Assembly (NCBI GenBank): GCA_934569215.1
Contig: CAKTKF010000082.1
Coordinates: 1 to 6,065 of the forward strand
Reading direction: 5' to 3'
Length of the DNA: 6,065 nucleotides
Origin: an uncultured Oscillospiraceae bacterium
Lineage (GTDB): Bacteria; Bacillota; Clostridia; Oscillospirales; Oscillospiraceae
The notes under the pieces were generated by a model. The model was not told where the DNA came from. It searched no databases and was given only the letters and a program-made list of their open reading frames with translations. A program made the translations under genes and the position numbers. Every line of letters begins with the position of its first letter. The first letter of the stretch is position 1. Of the stretch, positions 1 to 5,853 are shown in pieces.

Positions 1-318
1 AGCGGATGAGGAAAGTCCGGGCTCCATAGGGCAAGGATAACGGGTAACGCCCGCCGAGAGTGATCTCAGGACAAGTGCAACAGAGAGATACCGCGTTCTG
101 CGTCCTTAAGGTCGCAGACTGTAAGGGTGAAAAGGTGGGGTAAGAGCCCACCCGGCCTGTGGAAACACAGGTTTTACGATGTAAACTCTATCCGGAGCAA
201 CGCCGTGGAGGAACGCATGGTCTGCCCGACCGTTCCGAGGAGGCGGCTTGACCCCGGGAGCAATCCCGGGGCTAGATAGATGGCTGTCAAGACAGAACCC
301 GGCTTATAGACCCGCGTC
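1..318 (+). ncRNA. rnpB: RNase P RNA, bacterial type A, 5' end missing
   Basis: This is the catalytic RNA of RNase P, which removes the 5' leader from tRNA precursors. Seen directly: the conserved GAGGAAAGTCCGGGCTCC block (8-25, 5' half of helix P4), the core ACAAGTGCAACAGAGAGATA (71-90), AGGGTGAAAAGG followed by a hairpin (134-152), and the 3' P4 block ACAGAACCCGGCTTATAG (292-309). Two GNRA-capped hairpins match P14 (CCTGTG-GAAA-CACAGG, 156-171) and P18 (CCCCGGGA-GCAA-TCCCGGGG, 252-271), whose loops are known to dock on P8. The order of blocks matches the E. coli-like type A RNA rather than the Bacillus type B. By comparison with E. coli, roughly 55-60 nt of the 5' end (P1-P3) and the promoter lie outside the window. 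The exact mature 3' end is uncertain because its P1 partner is missing; I place it just before the terminator. The usual GGU of loop L15 is not evident near 238-241. Confidence 0.97.
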
Positions 319-321
319 GCC

Positions 322-360
322 AAATGTGCCTCAGCTGAAAACTCAGCTGAGGCACATTTT
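322..360 (+). terminator. Intrinsic terminator of rnpB
   Basis: A perfect 17-bp stem (322-338 paired with 343-359) with the 4-nt loop AAAC is followed by a T-rich run (357-368, TTTTCGTTATTTTT). It lies right behind the RNase P RNA and faces the + strand, so it should end rnpB transcription. Read from the - strand, the hairpin directly follows the malQ stop codon but has only TTT then GGCGAC after it, so it would be a weaker stop for malQ. Each arm contains the self-complementary octamer TCAGCTGA. Confidence 0.93.
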
Positions 361-362
361 CG

Positions 363-1919
363 TTATTTTTCCGCTTTGTCCGCATCGGTATCCTTCTTCT
401 TGGGAAGGGTGTCCCAGTTGGCGCGGCCGGTGCGCTTTGCCATTGCCAGAAGCTCCTGGGCAAGAGCGTCGGTGACCTGACCCGGTGTCAAACGCCAGCG
501 CCAGTTAAAGCCGACGGTGCCGGGCTGGTTTATCCGTGCCTCGTTGCCCAGCCCCAGATAATCCTGAATGGGGATGATGCAGTCCTTCGCCACTGCGGTC
601 ATGGCAAGATTGATGAGAACCTTGTACATCTGGTCGTCCGGGGTAAAGTAGTCGCTCAGATAGTTCCGAACCTGCGTCTTTGCTTCGGTGCTGAGACCCG
701 CATACCAGCCGGCCAGCGTCTCGTTGTCATGGGTGCCGGTGTAGACCACGCAGTTGGCGTTGTAATTATGCGGCCAATAGTCGTTCGCGCCGCCTACGTC
801 CGCCGGGTCAACGGCGAATTGCAGCACCTTCATATTGGGGTAGCCGCTGTCCCGCACCAGGGCGCGGACGCCGTCGGTCATAAGCCCCAGGTCTTCCGCG
901 ATGACGCTGACGTTCCCCAAGTGGCGGCGGATGGAATGGAACAGTTCCATGCCGGGACCCTTCTCCCAATGCCCGTCCTTGGCGGTCTTGGCGTCCGCAG
1001 GGATGGAGAAATATTCGTCAAAGCCCCGGAAATGGTCAATGCGCACCACGTCGTAGAGCTTAAAGCTGTACCACATGCGGCTGACCCACCAGGCAAAGTC
1101 CGTGCCGCGGTGGTAATTCCAGTTGTACAGGGGGTTTCCCCAGACCTGGCCGTCCTCGGCAAAGGCATCCGGCGGGCAGCCCGCAATGGCGGTGGGGGCG
1201 TTGTGTGCGTCCAGCTGGAACAGCTCGGGATGCGCCCAGACGTCCGCGCCGTCGGGGGATACGTAAATGGGGATGTCGCCCACGATCCGGATGTGCTTGG
1301 CGTTGGCATAGGCCTTCAGGCGGCTCCACTGCTGGTTGAATTTGAACTGCATGTACTTCTGAAATTCCACGCCGAAGTACAGCTCCCGGTTGTAATATTC
1401 CAGCGCATAGCCCCAGTGCATCCGGATGTCCTCCGGCCAGGCGCGGAAGGGCTGGTCATGGAAGTAGTCCTTCAGCGCCATGAACAGGGCGTAGTCGTTC
1501 AGCCACCAACCGTTGTCCCGGATGAAGTTCTGATAGTCCGGATTAGCGCTGATGCCGCTGCGCTCATAAGCCTTGTGCAGCAGGGCAAAGCGGTGTTCAT
1601 GGAGCTTGTCAAAGTCCACCTTGGCAGCCGTTTCCCCGAAGCTCACGCCGTCGCATTCCTCCCGGGTCAGCACGCCCTCCTCCACCAGCGCGTCCAGGCT
1701 GATGAGGTAGGGATTCCCGGCGAAGGCGGAATAGGCCTGGTAGGGAGAATCGTCGGAGCTGCCATGGCTGGTAGCCCCCAGAGGCAGAATCTGCCAATAG
1801 CGCTGGCCGGCCTTTTGCAGCCAGTCCACGAAATCATAGGCCGCCTGGTCAAAACAGCCGATGCCGTATCTGGACGGCAGACTGGTAACGGGCAGCAGTA
1901 CACCTGCATATCTTTTCAT
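363..1919 (-). CDS. malQ: 4-alpha-glucanotransferase (amylomaltase, GH77)
   Basis: This cytoplasmic enzyme transfers 1,4-alpha-glucan segments between maltodextrins, releasing glucose, in maltodextrin and glycogen breakdown. The 518-aa product is typical of short bacterial MalQ (about 500 aa). Seen: the N-terminal LLPVTSLPSRYGIG (residues 8-21), SPYQAYSAFAGNPYLISL (58-75), and GDIPIYVSPDGADVW (214-228). The catalytic residues, matched by hand to Thermus amylomaltase, are the nucleophile Asp295 in VRIDHFRGF, the acid/base Glu342 in VIAEDLGL, and Asp398 in GTHDNETLAGW. No signal peptide is present. The start is set by AAGGAG (1934-1929) 9 nt before the ATG. The last about 12 residues (KKKDTDADKAEK) form a charged tail beyond the usual end. 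The gene is convergent with rnpB and divergent from the MATE gene; no other glycogen or maltose gene is in view, so it is probably transcribed alone. Confidence 0.96.
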   Translation of the reverse strand: MKRYAGVLLPVTSLPSRYGIGCFDQAAYDFVDWLQKAGQRYWQILPLGATSHGSSDDSPYQAYSAFAGNPYLISLDALVEEGVLTREECDGVSFGETAAKVDFDKLHEHRFALLHKAYERSGISANPDYQNFIRDNGWWLNDYALFMALKDYFHDQPFRAWPEDIRMHWGYALEYYNRELYFGVEFQKYMQFKFNQQWSRLKAYANAKHIRIVGDIPIYVSPDGADVWAHPELFQLDAHNAPTAIAGCPPDAFAEDGQVWGNPLYNWNYHRGTDFAWWVSRMWYSFKLYDVVRIDHFRGFDEYFSIPADAKTAKDGHWEKGPGMELFHSIRRHLGNVSVIAEDLGLMTDGVRALVRDSGYPNMKVLQFAVDPADVGGANDYWPHNYNANCVVYTGTHDNETLAGWYAGLSTEAKTQVRNYLSDYFTPDDQMYKVLINLAMTAVAKDCIIPIQDYLGLGNEARINQPGTVGFNWRWRLTPGQVTDALAQELLAMAKRTGRANWDTLPKKKDTDADKAEK

Positions 1920-1928
1920 TCCCTTTGG

Positions 1929-1934
1929 CTCCTT
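1929..1934 (-). promoter_or_regulatory. Ribosome binding site of malQ
   Basis: On the - strand AAGGAG lies 9 nt upstream of the malQ ATG (1919-1917). It supports this start over internal Met codons. Confidence 0.85.
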
Positions 1935-2006
1935 GCTTCAATATGTCCCTGAAAAATGCGTCGATCCTTTGGAGGAAGCCCTCGGAAAATCAACGTTTTC
2001 GCTGAA

Positions 2007-2035
2007 ATTATAATCCCTGTTCTGTGGAAAAGCAA
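2007..2035 (-). promoter_or_regulatory. Promoter of malQ
   Basis: On the - strand TTGCTT (2035-2030) is followed after 17 bp by a perfect TATAAT (2012-2007). This sigma-A type promoter would start transcription near 2000 and give a leader of about 80 nt before the malQ ATG. A GAAAA-N6-TTTTC dyad (1985-2000) sits at or just after the predicted start point and could be an operator. The assignment is by hand from consensus matching. Confidence 0.75.
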
Positions 2036-2072
2036 CAATTTTTTGCAGGAAATTTTCTTTTTTCAAAAGACG

Positions 2073-2099
2073 CCCGGGAGCATTGCATTCATCCCCGGG
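2073..2099 (+). promoter_or_regulatory. Possible operator: paired CCCGGG sites around the -35 box
   Basis: CCCGGG occurs at 2073-2078 and again at 2094-2099, 21 bp apart or two helical turns, with the -35 hexamer of the MATE promoter between them. Because each copy is self-complementary, the pair is both a direct repeat (CCCGGGA in both) and an inverted repeat. This is the geometry of a site for a dimeric regulator, but no regulator gene is in the window and the function is an inference. Confidence 0.35.
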
Positions 2100-2111
2100 A
2101 TGTGCTACAAT
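2083..2111 (+). promoter_or_regulatory. Extended -10 promoter of the MATE gene
   Basis: TTGCAT (2083-2088), a 17-bp spacer, and TACAAT (2106-2111) preceded by TG one base upstream (2103-2104) form a good extended -10 promoter. Transcription would start near 2118, leaving a leader of about 56 nt. The leader opens with a small hairpin, TTCCCC (2121-2126) against GGGGAA (2136-2141). Confidence 0.75.
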
Positions 2112-2160
2112 GGCTCCGCTTTCCCCGAAAAGAATGGGGAATACTGTTTGCTTTACATAG

Positions 2161-2167
2161 AAAGGTG
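2161..2167 (+). promoter_or_regulatory. Ribosome binding site that sets the MATE start
   Basis: AAAGGTG lies 6 nt before the ATG at 2174. It is downstream of the predicted transcription start near 2118, whereas the in-frame GTG at 2024 lies upstream of the promoter. The shorter protein is therefore preferred. Confidence 0.75.
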
Positions 2168-2173
2168 AATTCC

Positions 2174-3511
2174 ATGAAATTGAAAACCGCCCCCGGCGCG
2201 TCGGAGCGGCTTCCCCGGCAAATTCTGCTTTTCAGCTTGCCGCTGATCGCTTCCAATGTGCTCCAGGTTCTGTTTAATATGGCGGATATCGCCGTCATCG
2301 GCCGGTTTGCCGGCTCACTGTCCATGGCAGCCGTCGGCTCCACCTCCACCGCCGTAACGCTGTTTACCGGCATTCTCATCGGTGTCGGCGGCGGCATCAA
2401 CGCGCTGGTCGCCCGGTACTACGGCGCCAGGGATCAGCAGGAGCTGCAAAGGACTGTCCATTCCTCGGCCATCCTCTGCCTGATCTGCGGCATTTTGCTG
2501 CTGATTTTCGGTTTCTTCGGCTCCCGGCCGCTGCTGCGGCTGCTGAACACCAAGCCGGAGCTGCTGGACAAGGCCACGCTTTACATGCAGATCTACTTCT
2601 GCGGTATGCCCGCCCTCGCCCTGTATAACTTCGGAAACGCCGTGTACAGCGCCATCGGCAACACCAAAAAGCCGCTGTACTACCTTCTGTTTTCCGGCAT
2701 CGTCAATGTGGTGCTGAATCTGGTGTTTGTCATTGTGTGCAAGCTGGACGTGGCCGGTGTGGCCCTCGCCAGCATCATATCCCAGTACCTCTCCGCTATT
2801 TTTCTCACGGCCGCGCTGTTCCGGAGCCGGGAAACTTACAGCCTCTCCCCCAAGCTATTGCGCCTGCACCGGAAAAATTGCCGGGAAATTCTGACGCTGG
2901 GCATTCCCGCGGGGCTGCAAAACGCCATCTTCTACATTGCCAATATGTTCATTCAGGCAGGCGTCAACAGCTTTGACACCATTATGGTGGCAGGCAATTC
3001 CGCCGCCGCCAATTCCGACGGCCTGGTTTACGACGTCATGGCAGCCTTCTACACCACGTGCAGCAGCTTTATCGGCCTGAACTACGGTGCCGGACGGCGC
3101 AGGGAGATTCTGCGCAGCTACCTGATCTGCCTGGGGTATTCCTTCGGCGCGGGCGCCATTCTGGGCTTCTCTTTGGTGGCCTTCGGCCCCGCGTTCCTGA
3201 CGCTGTTCACCACCGACGCCGCCGTCATCGAGGCGGGCATGAAGCGGCTGACCATTATGGGCTTTTCCTACTGCGTCTCCGCCTTCATGGACAATGCCAT
3301 CGCCGCCTGCCGGGGGCTGGGAAAGAGCCTGGTTCCCATGGTTATTGTGATTTCCGGCTCCTGTATTTTCCGGATCCTCTGGGTTCTGACCATATTTGCC
3401 TGGTTCAAGACCATTCCGTCGCTGTACCTCGTTTATATTTTCTCCTGGGCGATCACCGCCGCCTTTGAAAACTGGTACTTCTTCCGCTGCTACCGAAAGC
3501 TTCCCGCATAG
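2174..3511 (+). CDS. MATE family multi-antimicrobial extrusion / efflux transporter
   Basis: This is an inner-membrane secondary transporter of the MATE type, which exports organic cations, drugs or metabolites in exchange for Na+ or H+. The 445-aa length and about 12 hydrophobic segments fit the family: roughly residues 16-38, 54-78, 93-115, 133-155, 162-188, 191-214, 238-262, 280-300, 313-345, 352-380, 385-410 and 415-440. The internal two-fold repeat is visible as RYYGARDQQEL (81-91) in the N half and LNYGAGRRREI (302-312) in the C half, each after a membrane segment. AGVALASIISQYLSA (194-208) is also typical. The start is chosen from the ribosome binding site 6 nt upstream. The gene is single, divergent from malQ, and ends next to a palindromic element. 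The substrate cannot be told from sequence; a NorM/MepA/DinF-type label would be a guess. Confidence 0.93.
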   Translation: MKLKTAPGASERLPRQILLFSLPLIASNVLQVLFNMADIAVIGRFAGSLSMAAVGSTSTAVTLFTGILIGVGGGINALVARYYGARDQQELQRTVHSSAILCLICGILLLIFGFFGSRPLLRLLNTKPELLDKATLYMQIYFCGMPALALYNFGNAVYSAIGNTKKPLYYLLFSGIVNVVLNLVFVIVCKLDVAGVALASIISQYLSAIFLTAALFRSRETYSLSPKLLRLHRKNCREILTLGIPAGLQNAIFYIANMFIQAGVNSFDTIMVAGNSAAANSDGLVYDVMAAFYTTCSSFIGLNYGAGRRREILRSYLICLGYSFGAGAILGFSLVAFGPAFLTLFTTDAAVIEAGMKRLTIMGFSYCVSAFMDNAIAACRGLGKSLVPMVIVISGSCIFRILWVLTIFAWFKTIPSLYLVYIFSWAITAAFENWYFFRCYRKLPA

Positions 3512-3517
3512 CGTAAG

Positions 3518-3523
3518 CCTATG
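3518..3523. repeat. Left copy of 6-bp direct repeat CCTATG (putative target-site duplication)
   Basis: CCTATG lies directly outside the left terminal repeat of the fold-back element, and an identical copy lies outside the right end (3682-3687). This is the pattern left by transposition. Six bases could also match by chance, but the position on both sides of the terminal repeats makes that less likely. Confidence 0.5.
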
Positions 3524-3681
3524 GAATATCTGAATAAATCGTCTGCGACTGTGAGTGGATCTTTTCCGCCCACTCTTCGGTATCGAAAACGGGAAATACA
3601 TACAGTATTCCTCCGTTTCCGATACCTCGATTGGTCGAAAAATCTCTCGCTCACAGTTCTTGCCGATTTAATCAGAGCTTC
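3524..3681. mobile_element. 158-bp palindromic MITE-like element
   Basis: The whole stretch is a concentric imperfect palindrome. The ends GAATATCTGAATAAATCG (3524-3541) and its inverted partner (3664-3681) match at 15 of 18 positions. Inside follow CTGTGAG (3549-3555) against CTCACAG (3650-3656), and GGTATCG plus AAACGG (3579-3592) against CCGTTT plus CGATACC (3613-3626). All these pairs share the centre 3602/3603. The unpaired intervals are equal on both sides (7 and 21 nt), and each 21-nt interval region contains its own side hairpin: GAGTGG/CCACTC (3553-3575) and TCGA-TTGG-TCGA (3627-3638). It has no coding capacity and is flanked by CCTATG on both sides. These traits fit a non-autonomous miniature transposable element; a selected RNA structure between convergent genes is the alternative. 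I do not recognise the family. Confidence 0.65.
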
Positions 3682-3687
3682 CCTATG
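3682..3687. repeat. Right copy of 6-bp direct repeat CCTATG (putative target-site duplication)
   Basis: This copy is identical to the one at 3518-3523. It contains the stop codon of the plsC-type gene (TAG on the - strand, 3685-3683), so the stop is kept whether or not the element is present. Confidence 0.5.
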
Positions 3688-4405
3688 CTTCCGTCCCGGT
3701 ATGGGCTTCGATGGCCTGGGCGATGCGCTCCTTCACCAGCGCGGCCAGCTCCGTGGTTTTCAAATCCTTATATTCCTCCCAGCAAATGGGTTTAAGGTAG
3801 TGAATCTGGACGGCGACAGGCTTGCTGCCCTTCTGATCCAGAACCTTGAAGCTGTCCACCAGCGCCACGGGGACGATGGGGCATTTGCTCTTGGTGGCGC
3901 AGCGGAAGCTGCCGCTGTGGAATTGTCCCATTTGGTTGCCGTCCCGGCTGCGGGTTCCCTCCGGGAAGATCAGATAATTCCGCCCCGCCTTTACCTCCCG
4001 GATGACGCTCTGAATCACCGTCAGGGACTGGCGCACATCCTCCCTGTCCATGGGAAAGGACTTGGTGCAGATGGCCACCTGATGGAGAAAGGGAATGTCG
4101 TACAGCTCCTTTTTCAGCACCGCGCCCACGGGGGTATCACAGGTCGCCGCCACGGCCAGGACATCGAACATACCCTGATGGTTGGCGTAAAGCATGAACC
4201 CGCCCTCTTTGGGGATATTCTCCGTTCCCGATACCTGCAAATCGATGTTGCCGCCCCTTACCGCCCGTTTCAGAATGTACTGGATATGCCGGTACATTTC
4301 CTCTTCGGAGTACTTTTCGGGGTGCTTTGCGTAACGGCAGAGCTTCTGCCACGCGCCGGGAACGATCGGAAGATTTTTCAGTACCATGGTGACGATGCGA
4401 TTCAT
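3683..4405 (-). CDS. plsC: 1-acyl-sn-glycerol-3-phosphate acyltransferase (PlsC/LPLAT family)
   Basis: The predicted enzyme adds an acyl chain to lysophosphatidic acid to make phosphatidic acid, the central precursor of membrane phospholipids, at the inner face of the membrane. Seen in the 240-aa product: block I ANHQGMFD with the catalytic His76 and Asp81 (the HX4D motif), block II SFPMDRED (116-123), block III FPEGTRSRDG (147-156), and block IV CPIVPVAL (175-182). Size and block order match bacterial PlsC. The N-terminal about 50 residues are amphipathic or basic rather than a clear membrane helix. The start is supported by AAGAGGT (4420-4414) 8 nt upstream and by a promoter just before it. 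The final codons and stop lie in the flank of the palindromic element. Acyl-donor and acceptor specificity cannot be read from sequence, so another LPLAT activity is possible. Confidence 0.92.
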   Translation of the reverse strand: MNRIVTMVLKNLPIVPGAWQKLCRYAKHPEKYSEEEMYRHIQYILKRAVRGGNIDLQVSGTENIPKEGGFMLYANHQGMFDVLAVAATCDTPVGAVLKKELYDIPFLHQVAICTKSFPMDREDVRQSLTVIQSVIREVKAGRNYLIFPEGTRSRDGNQMGQFHSGSFRCATKSKCPIVPVALVDSFKVLDQKGSKPVAVQIHYLKPICWEEYKDLKTTELAALVKERIAQAIEAHTGTEA

Positions 4406-4441
4406 TTTGCCTGACCTCTTTCTGTAAATGGCTATTCGGAT

Positions 4442-4470
4442 ATTCTATCACGGTTCCATTCAATATGCAA
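4442..4470 (-). promoter_or_regulatory. Extended -10 promoter of the plsC-type gene
   Basis: On the - strand TTGCAT (4470-4465), a 17-bp spacer and TAGAAT (4447-4442) with an upstream TG (TGATAGAAT) form a strong sigma-A promoter. The predicted start near 4435 gives a leader of about 30 nt, with AAGAGGT before the ATG. The -35 box is only 4 bp from the hairpin at 4475-4511, so the gene is separated from the DUF4340 operon upstream. Confidence 0.75.
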
Positions 4471-4474
4471 GACG

Positions 4475-4517
4475 GAAGCCGGGAACAGGGCAAAGCCCTG
4501 TTCCCGGCTTCTTTTTT
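4475..4517 (+). terminator. Strong hairpin terminator between DUF4340 and plsC genes
   Basis: A perfect 17-bp GC-rich stem (4475-4491 with 4495-4511), loop AAA, is followed on the + strand by TTTTTT (4512-4517). It lies directly after the stop codon of the - strand DUF4340 gene (4518-4516), so its location suits the end of that operon. Read in that direction, however, the stem is preceded by an A-run and followed by CGTCTTGCAT, a poor U-tract. It may act in both directions, with the better tail on the + strand. Confidence 0.8.
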
Positions 4518-5853
4518 ACTTCAGGATATTTTTAACCGACGAGACAAGCTCCGCCGCAGACTCCCGCTTGACGGTGACGGTGGACGCGCCGTCCAGCGTT
4601 ACCAGGCAGGAGGTGGAATTGTAGGCGTAGAAGCACAGGGTCACTTCGGAGAAATTCTCCCGGTCTCTGAAAAAGCGGAAGGTGATCTCCGGCTCTCCCT
4701 CCGGGGTGATGCCGGTGGCGTAGCCGCTGGAGGCCATGCCCGACAGGCTGCTCAGGACGGAAGCAAACTTCACTTCCTGCCCATCCAGCTTCCAGACCGT
4801 TTCCTCCGTGACGGTGCCTTCGTCGTCCGTCTTCTCTTCGGTGGTTCTCGTCAGCACGTACTCTTCGCCGTCCACCGTGACGGCAACACTCTGCACCGTG
4901 TCCCAGTCCATCAGGATCACGTCGTCGGGCTGCAAATCGGCGTAGGTGGTGTAGCGCAGGGTGTCGCTGAGGGTGGCGTCCCGCTGATAGATCATTTTAG
5001 AGTCACTCAGGCGCACATAGCACTCGCCGTTCTCTGAGGCGCTGATCTCCAGCGTATAGGCCGCCTTGCCGCCGTCCATGACGGTGACCTTCACCGCCGG
5101 GGCGTCCAGACCGTATTGGGATAGGTCGGATGCGTTGTAGTCCACGCACTCGCTCAGGTTCAGGTTCGTCACCATGTCCAGAAGCGTCTGGGTCAGGTCG
5201 TTATCCAGCGCCTTGCCGTCCATGAACCAGATGTAATCGTCGGAGTAGGCAAGGCCGCTATTTTCCTCGCGGGTAATTTCATAGCCGCCGCCCGGAAGCT
5301 CCACCTGAATGCCGGTGAGCTGGGCGACTTCCGGCAGGATCTGGTGCTTCAGGACGTCATACAATCCGTATTGGAAATTCTCGATGATGTCGCTGTCCAC
5401 CAGATAGACATTTCCGTCGCCGTTGGAAAAGTACCGCTGGCCGCCCACGGCGGTTTCCAGTCCGATGGAGAGGGTGTGGCTCCGGCCGTCCTCCACCGTG
5501 ATTACGCACACGGGGATTTCCAGACCGTATTGGTCGAGATTCTCCGGATTTTCGATGGTTTTGGTGGATTCTATGTCCGTAAGGGCTTCCAGCATCTTGT
5601 CCAGGTACGTTTCATCCAGGGGGAATGCCGCGTCCTGGTCGCACACCCAGCCGTCTTCCCCGGCGGTGAAGGAGACCTTCTCGCTGTAATCCCAGCCGAG
5701 ATTCGTCACGTTTTCCGGGTTCAGCGAAAACACCGTCTGCGTTTCGTCCTCCTGACCGGCGGCATTTTTGCCGATGGTTCCCGCTATCGCGGTGGCGCCC
5801 ACCAGCGCTGCCAGCACCAGCAGCAGAAGCAGCAGCTTTTTTCCGTTTTTCAT
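4516..5853 (-). CDS. DUF4340-type membrane-anchored protein, last gene of a GldG-like ABC operon
   Basis: The 445-aa product starts with a basic stretch and one hydrophobic segment (about residues 6-25) without a lipobox cysteine, then a large polar and acidic region. This indicates an N-terminal membrane anchor with an extracytoplasmic domain. QYGLEIP (108-114) and QYGLDAP (246-252), each followed by a beta-rich VTV/ITV segment, are the DUF4340 hallmark as I know it. The pattern W-x-DG or similar then a helix recurs at Trp69, Trp209 and Trp354, giving three tandem units of about 140 residues, the third lacking QYGL. Members commonly follow GldF/GldG-like ABC genes, as here, where the ATG overlaps the upstream stop (ATGA). 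The start is fixed by AAGGAGGA (5868-5861) 7 nt upstream; a longer in-frame reading from 6021 would overlap the GldG-like frame. The biochemical function and substrate are unknown. Confidence 0.85.
   Translation of the reverse strand: MKNGKKLLLLLLVLAALVGATAIAGTIGKNAAGQEDETQTVFSLNPENVTNLGWDYSEKVSFTAGEDGWVCDQDAAFPLDETYLDKMLEALTDIESTKTIENPENLDQYGLEIPVCVITVEDGRSHTLSIGLETAVGGQRYFSNGDGNVYLVDSDIIENFQYGLYDVLKHQILPEVAQLTGIQVELPGGGYEITREENSGLAYSDDYIWFMDGKALDNDLTQTLLDMVTNLNLSECVDYNASDLSQYGLDAPAVKVTVMDGGKAAYTLEISASENGECYVRLSDSKMIYQRDATLSDTLRYTTYADLQPDDVILMDWDTVQSVAVTVDGEEYVLTRTTEEKTDDEGTVTEETVWKLDGQEVKFASVLSSLSGMASSGYATGITPEGEPEITFRFFRDRENFSEVTLCFYAYNSTSCLVTLDGASTVTVKRESAAELVSSVKNILK

Larger units (their letters stand above)
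1920..2173. other. Divergent intergenic control region, malQ / MATE
   Basis: This 254-bp non-coding stretch holds both opposing promoters with their start points about 118 bp apart, both ribosome binding sites, the double CCCGGG site, and small dyads in both leaders. The middle (about 2035-2070) is AT-rich with T and A runs. I see no riboswitch or small gene in it. Confidence 0.7.

Noticed and set aside
248..475. 75-codon + strand open reading frame at the end of rnpB
   Set aside because: It lies across the RNase P RNA 3' end, the terminator and antisense malQ, so it is not a credible gene.
729..1952. Long + strand open reading frame of 407 codons over malQ
   Set aside because: It is entirely antisense to malQ, which has clear catalytic motifs. 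The translation is low-complexity, rich in Val, Ala, Gly and His as expected of an antisense frame in GC-rich DNA, and it has no family motif.
2009..2014. TATAAT on the + strand in the malQ/MATE intergenic region
   Set aside because: It is the mirror of the malQ -10 box in the near-palindrome ATTATAAT. No -35 box is at the right distance on the + strand, and a better MATE promoter lies 97 bp downstream.
2024..2173. 50-codon N-terminal extension of the MATE protein from GTG at 2024
   Set aside because: The extension overlaps the -35 and -10 boxes and the paired CCCGGG sites, has no ribosome binding site, and is not membrane-like. The ATG at 2174 has AAAGGTG at the right distance.
2855..3601. 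- strand open reading frame of 248 codons over the MATE gene
   Set aside because: It is the antisense shadow of the MATE gene, has a Gly/Gln/His-rich unnatural composition, and has no recognisable motif.
3521..4414. + strand open reading frame of 297 codons over plsC
   Set aside because: It starts inside the palindromic element and runs antisense through the plsC gene, whose four acyltransferase blocks are intact. It shows no recognisable motif.
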